This document shows positions 9,617 through 18,477 of a DNA stretch of 64,000 bases, piece by piece. The translations under genes and the position numbers were made by a program. Numbering within the stretch: the first letter of the stretch is position 1; each line of letters opens with the position of its first letter. The DNA comes from Sideroxydans sp. (GTDB lineage: Bacteria > Pseudomonadota > Gammaproteobacteria > Burkholderiales > Gallionellaceae). Below the pieces are notes generated by a model. It had not been told where the DNA came from and ran no database searches. It saw only the letters and a program-made list of their open reading frames with translations. Where the stretch lies: the NCBI GenBank assembly GCA_028710605.1, contig JAQTTU010000001.1:62001-126000 (forward strand), read 5' to 3'.

Positions 9617-12258
9617 AGGTTGTAAACCTCTTTGCGTCGGTTGAAGGCTTCCTGGCCTCCTTCCATGATATTGATAATGGCGTCCTGCACCGGACGGGCG
9701 TCGATACTGCCGCTTTGCGTGGCGACTTTCTCGTCCTGGTACTGGCAGGCGTGCACTTGCTCCGCGTCACCCAGCACCGGGAAATTGGCGTTGTGGGTGG
9801 CGAAGATGAATTGGGCGTGCGGTTTCATCTCGCGCAGCAGCTTGATCACATCATCGTAGATGGTCTGGTTGTCCAGATCGTCTTCCGGCTGGTCGATAAT
9901 GATCACGTCGTTCTGCCGTTGGCTGAGCACATACAACAGCAGCGCCGAAGCGCGCTGCCCGAGCGAGTGGTGCTTCAGCTCCTTGCCGCGATAGCGGATG
10001 ACGAAGCGGTTGGGCACCTGCCAGGTGACGAACTCGGCCAAGTTCTGCATGAAGGTCTTCTCGAAGACCTCGGGGGTACTGCCGGCCTTGGCCAAGGCTC
10101 CCGGCAGGGCGCGCAACAGCCCGCCGAAATCGGCGTAATCCTCCATGACCGCGCGCAGGGTGGTCTCGCGGATGCTGCTGCCCTTAAAGAGCTGCTGCAT
10201 GAAGCTGATGGCCGCTTCCTTGTCGCCCTTGAAGTCGGCTTCGATCTGCAGGGCGGTGTGGCCAGCGTTCACCCGATCCAGCTCCGCCTTGATGGTATTG
10301 AACTCGCGCAGCCAAAGCTCGTTGAGCTTGTCGATTTCGGCAAACAAGGCATCGCGGATGCTGGTTTGCTGCGACTCCTGCTTGGCCAGCGCCTCCAGCA
10401 TCTGCTCCGCCTTGGTTTTGCGCTGTTGCTGTGCCAGAAAGTCGTCCGGCTGGATGGCGGTCATGCCGGTTTGCTTGAGTTCCTGTGCCAGTTGCCGCTC
10501 GACTTGTGCGAACTCTTCCTGAAGGCTGATGCGCGCACCGTCAAACTCACCCTGTTTGGCGTGGAGACGGCCCGTAATGGCACGCGCCTCCTGCTCGATT
10601 TTATTGAGTTGTTCGATCTTGGCGACGAGGTTGGAAAACTCGGCGTAGTAGGCCGTGAAGAAGTCCGGGTTCTGCTTGGACACGTAACTCGTGGCGTTAC
10701 GCAATTCGTCCTCATGTTCGGCGATCAATTGCCCCAGAGCGAGGATGAAGTTGTCTGCCCGCTCCTTCATGCGTGCAAGCGCAGCAGCATCCTGCTGGAA
10801 GCCAAGGCGCTTTTGGAGCTTATCGGCGACGCCGTACTCCTCGAACTTCTTCAGCCGGAAGTTGGCATCGGTGAGCTGGGTCTCGTAGTCGCGCTTGAGT
10901 TCGGCGGTATTGCTGAGCTTGAGCCAGCGCTGGGCGGCTTCGCGCACGTGCTGACGTTGGGCTTCGATCTCGTCACGCAGAACACGGAGCTTCTCGCCAA
11001 CCAGCTTTTCCACCAGGTCGGTCTCGAAGCCTTCGCCGGTGCTGGAGAGGTCTTTCTGCCCGAAGTAGATCGGGCGGCGCAACACGGTTTCCCGGATCGA
11101 CACGCCGGGCTGCAATTTGCCGCCCAAGTAGACGTTCGGCGCTTCGCGGAAGATGCGGGAGATGGTGAATTCCTGCCCGTACACATCGCAGGCCGTCAGT
11201 GTCACCTTGCCACCGCTGCCGATGGTGTGGCGGATCAATTCATCCTTGTACTTGGTGTCCTGTGCCTTTTCTCCCCGTGGAATGTCGAGGGCGTAGCGCA
11301 CCGCCTCCAGGATGGACGACTTACCGCTGCCACGGATGCCGATCAGCGTGTTCAGTTCGGGAGAGAAGTGCAGTGTCTGCCCGTCGAGGATGCCGCCATC
11401 AAAGTGGATACTGCGGATGTGCGACGCCTGATGTTTGGGCGGCTCCATAGCCACCCGTGCAGCGGGATCGCTCAAGGCAAACTTGACCGCCTCGAAGGAC
11501 AGCTCGCCCAGCTTGAGATAGCTGGTTTTGCCTCTGCCGATTTCATCGATGCACTTGGGGTCGCTGCCATCCAGCTCGGCTGGGTACCAGCTCTGCAACC
11601 AGCTTTGAATTTTGGTGCGGCATGGTTTGTCTTTGCCCGCGCCGTCGTGCGTGCGAACCTTTTGGAAGCCAAGGGATCTGCGCCGAAAGAACTCATTTTG
11701 CCCTAACTCAGTGAGTCGGCCGCCATCCAGTTCCGCCCACAACCCACTCGGTGCTTCAACATGGGCAAAGACGAGGAAAAAATCCCGGTGATAGCTTTCC
11801 AGCTTCTTGATCGTCTCCAGAAGTGACCACGAGGTGCGGCCATTCTCCTGCTCGTACTGCGCGGGCGTTTTGCCTTCGAATGCGCTGGTCAGGGAGGGGT
11901 TGATGTGGTTGTGCTCGTCGATCCATTCGTCCGAGAACACAACGAGCGTGTGGATGCCATTGGCTCCGTCGTTTACCGACAACTCGACGCCTGGCAGCAG
12001 CGCAATCCCCTTCTTTTGGGCCGTCTTGCGCAGTGCCTTGAACTCATCGAAGTCGAACTTGTTGTGATTGGTGATGACGCCCAGTCGGATGCCCGCCTTC
12101 TCCAGCGCATCCACATAGTTGCTGTTGTAGAAGTTGTCATCACCCGTGTACTTGAACTCGCGGTCTGCGCGGGTATGCAAATGGAAGTCCGCGCGAATCC
12201 ATTGCGCTCCCTCGTAAAAAACGATGCCGCCAAGATTGGACTGTGATTTTTCTGTCAT
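9598..12258 (-). CDS. PHP-domain/SMC-like ATPase (TrlF-like)
   Basis: An 886-residue protein. The N-terminal PHP phosphoesterase domain has the HxH motif at 26-28 in RADFHLHTRAD, further metal ligands in VITNHNKFD and LLPGVELSV, and a His in VFAHVEAPSG (about 166). Next comes an SMC/RecN-like ATPase with Walker A GIRGSGKSS near 307, a long coiled-coil centre (about 440-700), signature SLGQRASALL near 765, Walker B VIIIDQPEDDLDN near 785 and the H-loop in IFATHN. This domain order matches the TrlF-type ATPases seen beside restriction genes. The ATG at 12258 has GGGGGA upstream and overlaps the truncated methylase stop (ATGA), so it is preferred to longer forms. Biochemical activity in this family is not established to my knowledge. 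Confidence 0.87.
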   Translation of the reverse strand: MTEKSQSNLGGIVFYEGAQWIRADFHLHTRADREFKYTGDDNFYNSNYVDALEKAGIRLGVITNHNKFDFDEFKALRKTAQKKGIALLPGVELSVNDGANGIHTLVVFSDEWIDEHNHINPSLTSAFEGKTPAQYEQENGRTSWSLLETIKKLESYHRDFFLVFAHVEAPSGLWAELDGGRLTELGQNEFFRRRSLGFQKVRTHDGAGKDKPCRTKIQSWLQSWYPAELDGSDPKCIDEIGRGKTSYLKLGELSFEAVKFALSDPAARVAMEPPKHQASHIRSIHFDGGILDGQTLHFSPELNTLIGIRGSGKSSILEAVRYALDIPRGEKAQDTKYKDELIRHTIGSGGKVTLTACDVYGQEFTISRIFREAPNVYLGGKLQPGVSIRETVLRRPIYFGQKDLSSTGEGFETDLVEKLVGEKLRVLRDEIEAQRQHVREAAQRWLKLSNTAELKRDYETQLTDANFRLKKFEEYGVADKLQKRLGFQQDAAALARMKERADNFILALGQLIAEHEDELRNATSYVSKQNPDFFTAYYAEFSNLVAKIEQLNKIEQEARAITGRLHAKQGEFDGARISLQEEFAQVERQLAQELKQTGMTAIQPDDFLAQQQRKTKAEQMLEALAKQESQQTSIRDALFAEIDKLNELWLREFNTIKAELDRVNAGHTALQIEADFKGDKEAAISFMQQLFKGSSIRETTLRAVMEDYADFGGLLRALPGALAKAGSTPEVFEKTFMQNLAEFVTWQVPNRFVIRYRGKELKHHSLGQRASALLLYVLSQRQNDVIIIDQPEDDLDNQTIYDDVIKLLREMKPHAQFIFATHNANFPVLGDAEQVHACQYQDEKVATQSGSIDARPVQDAIINIMEGGQEAFNRRKEVYNLWKPQS

Positions 12259-12536
12259 TTTTTCCCCCACTGCAATAGTACCAGCCCTTCGACCAAGCGG
12301 CGGGTGATCTCCCGCAGGAACACGCCCGACTTGGTGCACGGGTCGAGGAACTTCACGGTTTTGTCCGCCCAGAGGTTTGCCCCGTTGTGGCTGGCCGCCC
12401 ACGCTTCGGCAAGGGTATCCAGCATCCTGTTGGCGAACTCTGGCGGAGTGAATACCTCGTCGTTGGAAAGATTAGCAATGCAGGTCAGTACATCAGGATT
12501 GCGACCGCGCAGGGTGAAACTGACCTGTTCGGTCAT
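12255..12536 (-). pseudogene. Truncated copy of the Eco57I-type methylase N-terminus
   Basis: A 93-codon frame beginning MTEQVSFTLRGRNPDVLT, parallel to the full-length methylase (MSEQVAFTLRGRNPDVLT) through motif I (FLDPCTKSGVFLREIT). It then departs into RRLVEGLVLLQWGKK and stops. Motif IV and the target-recognition part are missing, so it cannot methylate. Its ATG overlaps the KilA-N stop (ATGA) and its stop overlaps the TrlF-like start (ATGA). It may survive as a translational bridge between those genes. Best read as the remnant of a second, diverged methylase gene or the scar of cassette insertion. Confidence 0.88.
12310..12536 (-). repeat. Direct repeat copy B: methylase 5' end
   Basis: Counterpart of 8209-8435 (206 of 227 identical by hand). 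Because the two copies have diverged, they are not a recent tandem duplication. Confidence 0.92.
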
Positions 12537-13354
12537 GACTGTTTCCCTTCCAGTCGCCGTGTGCCCGCATCCGCCAACAGCAGCTTCATCTGATGGATGG
12601 CGGTCTGGTTCAGCAGTTTCAGCCGTTCGGCCTGCGCCAGCCCCTGATGAATGAAATGCGCGTTCAGCGTTTCCAGGTTGGCCAGACACACCAGTTGCGA
12701 GACATTGGCCTCGTCGCGGATGTTGCCCTTGTTGCCGGGGTTTTCATCGCGCCACTGTTTCGCGGTTTTGCCGAACAGCGCCATGTTCAGTAAGTCCGCC
12801 TCGCTGGCATAGATGAGGGTGATCTGCTGCGAGGTGAGTAGCGGCGGGATCAGGTGGGTTTTGATGGCATCGGTGTGGATGCGGTAGTTGATTTTGGTCA
12901 GGTTGCGGCGGATGTCCCAACCCAGTTGCTGGTATTCCGTCTCTTTCAGGCGCTGGAATTCCTTGATGAGGTAGAGCTTGAATTCGACCGACACCCAGGA
13001 GGCGAACTCGAAGGCGATGTCCTTGTGGGCGTAAGTGCCGCCGTACCGGCCCGCCTTAGACGTGATACCGATGGCGCCAGTGGCTTCGATCCATCGCTTG
13101 GCGGTGAGCACGAAGCTGTTCAGTCCGGCCTGCCGTCTAATCCCATCGAATTCGATGGGATTAAAATCCGGGTTGTTGAGCTGCTCCCAGATGCCCATGA
13201 ATTCGATGGTGTTCCGGTTCCTGAGCCAATTCTGGATGATGTAGTCGGTGCGTTCACTGTCCTTGTAGCGGGCGATGTCCGTGAGAGAAATGTAATCGTC
13301 GATGCCGCCGGATATGACGGTAACGGACGTGCCTTTTACGTCGATTTTGGCCAT
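12533..13354 (-). CDS. KilA-N domain protein
   Basis: A 273-residue protein beginning MAKIDVKGTSVTVISG. The KilA-N domain spans about residues 10-120: DDYISLTDIARYKDSERTD, then WLRNRNTIEFMGIWE and the closing FEFASWVSVEFKLYLIKEFQ. It is a presumed DNA-binding module common in phage and defence loci. The C-terminal half is helical. The ATG at 13354 follows a purine-rich GGGAG, and longer upstream forms lack family resemblance. Its stop overlaps the truncated methylase start (ATGA). It could be the operon regulator or a specificity component; there is no sign of surrounding prophage genes. Confidence 0.88.
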   Translation of the reverse strand: MAKIDVKGTSVTVISGGIDDYISLTDIARYKDSERTDYIIQNWLRNRNTIEFMGIWEQLNNPDFNPIEFDGIRRQAGLNSFVLTAKRWIEATGAIGITSKAGRYGGTYAHKDIAFEFASWVSVEFKLYLIKEFQRLKETEYQQLGWDIRRNLTKINYRIHTDAIKTHLIPPLLTSQQITLIYASEADLLNMALFGKTAKQWRDENPGNKGNIRDEANVSQLVCLANLETLNAHFIHQGLAQAERLKLLNQTAIHQMKLLLADAGTRRLEGKQS

Positions 13355-13356
13355 GT

Positions 13357-13992
13357 TCAATCTCCCTCCATAGAAGCCAACTCGCTCACCGTCATCGGCG
13401 GGTAGGTCTTGGTCGGCATGAATATCTCGTGCTTGCCGAGGTGGGCAAAGAGCGTCCCTTCCTGACTGTAGGCCGACGAATGGGTCAGGGTGTCGAAGCG
13501 AAAGTCGCGGCGCTGAAACTTGCCCTTGCCCAGGTAGCCCCATTCGGCAAAAGTAATTGGCTCGCCACTGCTGACGCACATCGTCAAGGCATCACCGTGG
13601 ACTAGATTCTGCGATAACACATAGGTCGCGGCGCGGCACAGGTCATCAGTCTCGTCGATGTCCAGATATTCAGTGAGAATCTCCAACATGTTTGCACGGC
13701 ACTCGGCGATGTTGTCTGCCAGAAGTTCGATCCCGTAGATGCACATCAGCGCAAGAAGCGCATAGTGCTGTTTTTCAAAGTCTGACTTCCCAAACTTGAG
13801 TTCAACGGCGGCAAGCTTGCGCCGCAAGACCTTGACAATAAAGTTACCGCTTCCGCATGCCGGTTCCAGAAAACGCGAATCAATGCGTTCCGACTCTTCC
13901 TTCACGAGGTCGAGCATGGCATCGACCATCCATGCGGGTGTGAATACCTCTCCGTGGTCGGCAACGCGTTTTCGGGATTTGATCAGACTCAT
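13357..13992 (-). CDS. Small N6-methylase-like protein (SAM-binding motif only)
   Basis: A 211-residue protein with the N-terminal HGEVFTPAWMVDAMLDLV typical of type I/II N6-methylases and motif I FLEPACGSGNF at 41-51. A later GIELLADNIAECRANM resembles the following SAM-binding strands. The catalytic (N/D/S)PP(Y/F) motif expected after about residue 120 is absent, and the C-terminus (FRFDTLTHSSAYSQEGTLFAHLG) is short. It may be a structural partner or may work with the Eco57I-type enzyme downstream. The ATG at 13992 is chosen (a TTG two codons earlier is possible). The stop lies two bases before the KilA-N start. First gene of the operon. Confidence 0.8.
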   Translation of the reverse strand: MSLIKSRKRVADHGEVFTPAWMVDAMLDLVKEESERIDSRFLEPACGSGNFIVKVLRRKLAAVELKFGKSDFEKQHYALLALMCIYGIELLADNIAECRANMLEILTEYLDIDETDDLCRAATYVLSQNLVHGDALTMCVSSGEPITFAEWGYLGKGKFQRRDFRFDTLTHSSAYSQEGTLFAHLGKHEIFMPTKTYPPMTVSELASMEGD

Positions 13993-14228
13993 AGGCAAAA
14001 AACCGTAGGCTACAACTCGTTACTATTAGGGCATTGTACCCAATACCACTTCTTTAAGTGGTGCGTTGAAATCGTCAATTGTTTAACTGGACGGCAGCAT
14101 ATTTTGAATAGTGCAATGGCGGCAATTGGTCTGTTCTCGATTATGTGAAGTGACGGCTGGAATTCGCATCAAGCACTGACTGCCAGTGGCTAGCGCAAAT
14201 CCCGACCTTCATTGAATTCCGCAAACCA
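13993..14228. other. Promoter-side region of the defence operon
   Basis: No gene. It holds the inverted repeat ACCACTT-CTTT-AAGTGGT at 14045-14062, about 53 bases upstream of the first operon gene, a plausible operator for the KilA-N protein. Otherwise the stretch is AT-richer than its surroundings and unremarkable. Confidence 0.5.
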
Positions 14229-14266
14229 AAACAAAGAAGGGTGCGTTTCCGCACCCTTCTTTGTTT
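14229..14266. terminator. Bidirectional hairpin terminator
   Basis: A perfect 17-bp inverted repeat, AAACAAAGAAGGGTGCG, loop TTTC, then its exact complement. It lies 42 bases downstream of the pyruvate carboxylase B stop on the minus strand and upstream of the defence operon, so it insulates the two. Confidence 0.9.
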
Positions 14267-14307
14267 CATTTCCAATGCGAATGAATTCGCCCCAACGCAC
14301 CCTCTGC

Positions 14308-16149
14308 TCAGGTGCACTGAATCTCGACCAGCGTCTCATCCGGCGCGACGCTTTCGCCTTTTTTGACGTGGACGCTAATTACCACGCCGCTTTGCGGTGC
14401 CTGAATTTCGTTTTCCATTTTCATGGCTTCGATCACCAGCACGCCGTCTCCCGCTTCGACTTGGTCGCCGACCTTGACCTTCACATCCACGATAGTGCCG
14501 GGCATGGCAGTGGTTACACACCCCTCATGCGACGGGCGCGGGCGGGATGACTCCGATACGGCCTTGGCAGCCTTTTTCTTGCCGTTGCTCTTGCCGCCGG
14601 ACACTTCGATTTCGTTCAGCGTTTCGACGATGACTTCTTCCGAAATGCCATCGACGGAAACGTAGAACGGGCGTTGTGTTTCGCCGTGATGTCCGCTGCC
14701 GGTGAGCTTGATGTGGAAAGTTTCGCCGTGCAGCGTGACCTTGAATTCGTTGGGTGCGTAACGCTCCGACGCGGTGGCGGCAGCCTCGCGGGTCAGCAAC
14801 TGCTCGGGCTTGAGCGTGTTGGCGTTGCGTTCTTGCAGGAAGGTTTTGCCGATGTCCGGGAACATGGCAAAGGTGAGCACGTCTTCCTCGCTCTTGGCGA
14901 AGGTTTCGCTATCCGCGACGAGCCTGCCCATTTCATTTTCCAGCAAATCCGCCGGACGGCAAGTCACCACTTCTCCATCACCGACCGCCAGCTTCCTGAC
15001 TTCTTCGTTGACCTTGCCCGGCGCTTTGCCGTAATGACCGAGCAGATAATTTTTCACTTCGTTGGTCACGGATTTGTAGCGCGCTCCGGTCAGCACATTC
15101 AGCACGGCCTGCGTACCGACGATCTGCGAAGTCGGCGTGACCAGCGGCGGGTAGCCCATGTCTTCGCGCACGCGCGGGATTTCGTCCAGCACTTCGTCCA
15201 TGCGGCTGAGCGCATCCAGTTCTTTGAGCTGGTTGGACAAGTTGGAGATCATGCCGCCGGGTACGTGGTTGACCAGCACGCGCGAATCCACGCCGGTGTG
15301 GGCGCTTTCGAACTGCCAGTATTTCTTGCGCACTTCGGTGAAGTAGGCGGTGATTTCCTGCAATGCACCAAGGTCGAGGCCGGTGTCGTAAGGCGTGCCT
15401 TGCAGCGCGGCAACCACGCTCTCGGTCGAGGAATGGCTGGCACCTTCGCCGAAAGACGAGTTGCAGGTATCCAAAATGGTCGCGCCCGCTTCCACCGCCT
15501 TGAGGAAACACATGCCGGACAAACCGGAAGTGGCATGGCTGTGCAGGTGGATGGGGATGTTGATGGCGGCGCGCAGCGCGGTAACCAACTCGAACGTGGC
15601 GTAAGGCGTGAGCAGACCGGCCATGTCTTTGATGCAGATGGTGTCGCAACCCAGCGCTTCCAGTTCGGCGGCCAGCAGCACGAATTGCGGGATGTCGTGC
15701 ACCGGGCTGGTGGTATAGCTGATACAGCCTTCGGCATGCTTGCCGGCTTTCTTCACGGCTTCGATGGAAACGCGCAGATTGCGCATGTCGTTCATCGCGT
15801 CAAAAATGCGGAACACGTCGATGCCGTTGCTGGCGGATTTCTTGACGAATTCGCGCACCACGTCGTCGGAATAATGGCGGTAGCCTAACAGATTCTGGCC
15901 GCGCAGCAACATCTGGATGCGGCTGTTGGGCAATGCTTTGCGCAACACTCTGAGGCGCTCCCACGGGTCTTCTTTGAGGAAGCGTACGCAGGAATCGAAA
16001 GTGGCTCCACCCCATGCTTCCAGCGACCAGAAACCTATGCTGTCCAGTTTGGAACAGATGGGCAGCATGTCGTCAGTGTGCATGCGCGTGGCAATGATGG
16101 ATTGATGTCCGTCGCGCAGGACTAACTCGGAAATGTGGGTCTTTGCCAT
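14308..16149 (-). CDS. pycB: Pyruvate carboxylase subunit B (carboxyltransferase plus biotin carrier)
   Basis: A 613-residue protein that transfers the carboxyl group from biotin to pyruvate to form oxaloacetate. The carboxyltransferase TIM-barrel starts at ELVLRDGHQSIIATRM; metal/carbamyl-lysine features are in RIFDAMNDMRNL and TICIKDMAGLL. A conserved PYC/OadA domain follows, then an acidic/Lys linker, and the C-terminal biotinyl domain with K577 in VIEAMKMENEIQAP. OadA of the sodium-pumping decarboxylase has the same architecture. The adjacent biotin carboxylase and absence of oadB/oadG here favour two-subunit pyruvate carboxylase. Anaplerotic role. Probably one transcript with subunit A, 26 bases upstream. 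Confidence 0.92.
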   Translation of the reverse strand: MAKTHISELVLRDGHQSIIATRMHTDDMLPICSKLDSIGFWSLEAWGGATFDSCVRFLKEDPWERLRVLRKALPNSRIQMLLRGQNLLGYRHYSDDVVREFVKKSASNGIDVFRIFDAMNDMRNLRVSIEAVKKAGKHAEGCISYTTSPVHDIPQFVLLAAELEALGCDTICIKDMAGLLTPYATFELVTALRAAINIPIHLHSHATSGLSGMCFLKAVEAGATILDTCNSSFGEGASHSSTESVVAALQGTPYDTGLDLGALQEITAYFTEVRKKYWQFESAHTGVDSRVLVNHVPGGMISNLSNQLKELDALSRMDEVLDEIPRVREDMGYPPLVTPTSQIVGTQAVLNVLTGARYKSVTNEVKNYLLGHYGKAPGKVNEEVRKLAVGDGEVVTCRPADLLENEMGRLVADSETFAKSEEDVLTFAMFPDIGKTFLQERNANTLKPEQLLTREAAATASERYAPNEFKVTLHGETFHIKLTGSGHHGETQRPFYVSVDGISEEVIVETLNEIEVSGGKSNGKKKAAKAVSESSRPRPSHEGCVTTAMPGTIVDVKVKVGDQVEAGDGVLVIEAMKMENEIQAPQSGVVISVHVKKGESVAPDETLVEIQCT

Positions 16150-16175
16150 GGTATTAACTTAAGGTTAGGTTGAAA

Positions 16176-17594
16176 TTAAATGCCTTCGTGCGCGGCTATC
16201 GCCGCCGCAATGGCCGCCGCCCTCAGTTCCGGCGGAATCTTGGTAACGTATTCGATCAGTTCCGGGTGCGATTCCACGAACGAGGTGTTGAATATCCCAC
16301 TCCTGAAATCAGGATGCTTCAGTATTTCCTGATAATACGGAATGGTGGTCTTGACACCATATACCAGCATATCGTTAAGCGCACGCCGACCGCGTTCGAC
16401 CACCTCTTCCCATGTGAGCGCCCAGACCGTGAGCTTGGCGCACATTGAGTCGAAATAGGGTGGAACCACGTAACCGCTGAACATCGCCGCATCGATGCGC
16501 ACACCGGGACCGCCCGGCGCGTAGTAACGCGTGATCTTGCCAAAACTGGGCATAAAGCCGTTTTGGGGGTCTTCCGCATTGATGCGGAATTCCATGGCAA
16601 AACCGCGAAAATTGACCTCATCCTGTTTGTATTGCAGCGGCAAGCCGTCGGCGATGCGAATCTGTTCGCGCACCAGGTCGATACCGGTAATGGTTTCCGT
16701 CACGGTATGCTCGACCTGAATGCGGGTGTTCATTTCCATGAAATAGAAGCTGTCGTCCTGATCGAGCAAAAACTCGACCGTGCCCGCGTTCTCGTAACCC
16801 ACGGCTTTGCACGCCTTGACCGCCAGATTGCCGATGTATTCGCGTTGTTCCGGGCTGATCTGCGGCGAAGGCGCAATCTCAATCAGCTTCTGGTTGCGCC
16901 GCTGGATGGAACAATCGCGTTCAAACAGGTGAATGGCATTGCCGAAGCTGTCTCCCAACACCTGCACTTCGATGTGGCGCGGATTGACCACGCATTTTTC
17001 CATGAATACTTCCGGCTTGCCGAATGCCTTGCTGGCTTCCGAAATCACCCGCTCGTAATTGCCCAGCAGGTCTTTTTCATTATCGCAACGGCGAATGCCG
17101 CGCCCGCCGCCGCCGTTAGTGGCTTTGAGCATCACGGGATAGCCGATTTGCTGTGCCAGCACGCGCGCCTCTTCCACATCGGCGAGATTGCCATCGCTGC
17201 CCGGCACGCAAGGAATACCGGCAGCGATCATCGCGTTACGCGCCTGAATCTTGTCGCCCATCTGGCGGATCACATCCGAACTCGGACCGATAAACTTGAT
17301 GCCACGGCGATCGCATATCTCCGCCAGCTCCGGATTTTCCGAAAGAAAACCATAGCCCGGATGCAACGCATCGCAGCCCGATGTCACGGCGACATTGACG
17401 ATGTTATGCGCATTAAGATAGCCGGAGACCGGCTCGGAACCGAGGTGGTAGGCTTCGTCCGCCTTTTTGACGTGCAAGGCATGACGATCCGCATCCGTAT
17501 AAACGGCGACCGACTTAATGCCCATCTCTGAGCACGCACGCACGATACGGACTGCAATTTCCCCCCGGTTGGCGACGAGTATTTTTTTAATCAC
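16176..17594 (-). CDS. pycA: Pyruvate carboxylase subunit A (biotin carboxylase)
   Basis: A 472-residue ATP-grasp biotin carboxylase that charges the biotin of subunit B using bicarbonate and ATP. Features: the N-terminal KKILVANRGEIAVRIVRAC, the glycine-rich lid KATNGGGGRGIRRC, the ERDCSIQRRNQKLIEIAPSP segment, and FMEMNTRIQVEHTVTE with the catalytic Glu/Arg. The GTG at 17594 (VIKKILVANRG) is chosen because homologues begin there; an upstream ATG would add ten unrelated residues. The C-terminus is longer than AccC (alanine-rich tail AAAIAAAIAAHEGI), typical of the PycA/OadA-partner form. Confidence 0.92.
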   Translation of the reverse strand: MIKKILVANRGEIAVRIVRACSEMGIKSVAVYTDADRHALHVKKADEAYHLGSEPVSGYLNAHNIVNVAVTSGCDALHPGYGFLSENPELAEICDRRGIKFIGPSSDVIRQMGDKIQARNAMIAAGIPCVPGSDGNLADVEEARVLAQQIGYPVMLKATNGGGGRGIRRCDNEKDLLGNYERVISEASKAFGKPEVFMEKCVVNPRHIEVQVLGDSFGNAIHLFERDCSIQRRNQKLIEIAPSPQISPEQREYIGNLAVKACKAVGYENAGTVEFLLDQDDSFYFMEMNTRIQVEHTVTETITGIDLVREQIRIADGLPLQYKQDEVNFRGFAMEFRINAEDPQNGFMPSFGKITRYYAPGGPGVRIDAAMFSGYVVPPYFDSMCAKLTVWALTWEEVVERGRRALNDMLVYGVKTTIPYYQEILKHPDFRSGIFNTSFVESHPELIEYVTKIPPELRAAAIAAAIAAHEGI

Positions 17595-17740
17595 TGGGTA
17601 TATCCAAATTAGTTCGGCACGCAACCGATGAATTGTAACATCCGAGCCCGATTAGTAAACCTGCTTTGGCTGGGGCTTCTTGGACTTTCCGTCCGATTTT
17701 CCCAAAAAAGCAAATACATACCCTAAGCGCAAGGCAGGAA

Positions 17741-17790
17741 ACACGGGCATCTTCAGCTGATACCGCGTGCAGATCACCTATTGACGGCGC
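17741..17790. repeat. REPIN-like element, degenerate copy
   Basis: ACGGGCATCTTC ... GCAGATCACCTATTGACGG: both arms of the dispersed palindromic family, in the 224-base gap between the carboxylase and slmA, which otherwise holds nothing recognisable. Confidence 0.6.
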
Positions 17791-17818
17791 TTGCGGGATA
17801 GATAGCTATTGAAAGAAA

Positions 17819-18412
17819 TTAATTGAACTGCCGCCGCAAAATCCCCCACTGCTGCGGCCATTGCGCCATCGGGTCGCGGGTGTAGCCGCTTTTTCCGAAC
17901 TGGTTCCAGCGTCCGACGACGTAGCACAGCAGCAGGTTGGCGTGCGCGCCTATGTCGGCATCGGCATCCAGCTTGCCCTGGGTGGTGGCGATGCGCAGCG
18001 ACTGTTTGAGGGTGGTTTCGATGCGGTCGAGAAATTGGTTGATGCGCTGTTGCAGGCGTTCGTCTTCGTTGACCAGTGCGTCGCCGATCAGCACGCGCGT
18101 CATGCCGCGATTCTTTTGGGCGAAGCCGAGCAGCAGCGCGAGGATGCCTTCCACTTGTTTCAGGCCGTCCTGCTCTTCGGTGGCGATCTTGTTGACCAGG
18201 CCAAACACGGTCTGTTCGATGAATTCGATGAGACCTTCGAACATCTGCGCTTTGCTGGCGAAATGGCGATACAGCGCCGCTTCGGACAACTCCAGCCGCG
18301 CCGCCAGCGCTGCCGTGGTGATCTTTTCGCCCTTGGGCTGTTCCAGCATCTCGGCCACGGTTTGCAGGATTTGCAGTTTTCTTTCGCCCGGTTGTTTGGT
18401 TGCCATTTTCAT
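17819..18412 (-). CDS. slmA: Nucleoid occlusion factor SlmA (TetR family)
   Basis: A 197-residue TetR-type DNA-binding protein that blocks FtsZ ring assembly over the nucleoid. The N-terminal helix-turn-helix is KITTAALAARLELSEAALYRHFASKAQ. The C-terminal ligand/FtsZ-facing part includes RVLIGDALVNEDERLQQRINQ and the characteristic end CYVVGRWNQFGKSGYTRDP, then QWPQQW. Length is the family norm (about 198). The start is MKMATKQPGERK with GGGGGAA upstream. Neighbours HAD-argB are usual in betaproteobacteria. Confidence 0.93.
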   Translation of the reverse strand: MKMATKQPGERKLQILQTVAEMLEQPKGEKITTAALAARLELSEAALYRHFASKAQMFEGLIEFIEQTVFGLVNKIATEEQDGLKQVEGILALLLGFAQKNRGMTRVLIGDALVNEDERLQQRINQFLDRIETTLKQSLRIATTQGKLDADADIGAHANLLLCYVVGRWNQFGKSGYTRDPMAQWPQQWGILRRQFN

Positions 18413-18477
18413 TCCCCCCTTAAAACAAATTCACACGAGAAACCGCATCGGCAGTTGCCGTTCGAACATTAAACTTT

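Noticed and set aside
9715-11706. Open frame of 663 codons on the + strand opposite the TrlF-like gene
   Set aside because: Antisense to a gene with clear PHP and ATPase motifs; composition (Leu/Gly/His/Gln-rich) is that of a GC-driven shadow frame.
12533-13354. KilA-N protein as evidence of a prophage
   Set aside because: No integrase, capsid, terminase or lysis genes nearby; the overlaps tie it to the restriction-type operon.
14674-15888. Open frame of 404 codons on the + strand opposite pycB
   Set aside because: Shadow of the carboxyltransferase; His/Gln/Arg-rich with no recognisable motif.
14308-17594. Sodium-pumping oxaloacetate decarboxylase
   Set aside because: Subunit B alone would fit OadA, but the adjacent biotin carboxylase and lack of oadB/oadG in the window favour pyruvate carboxylase.
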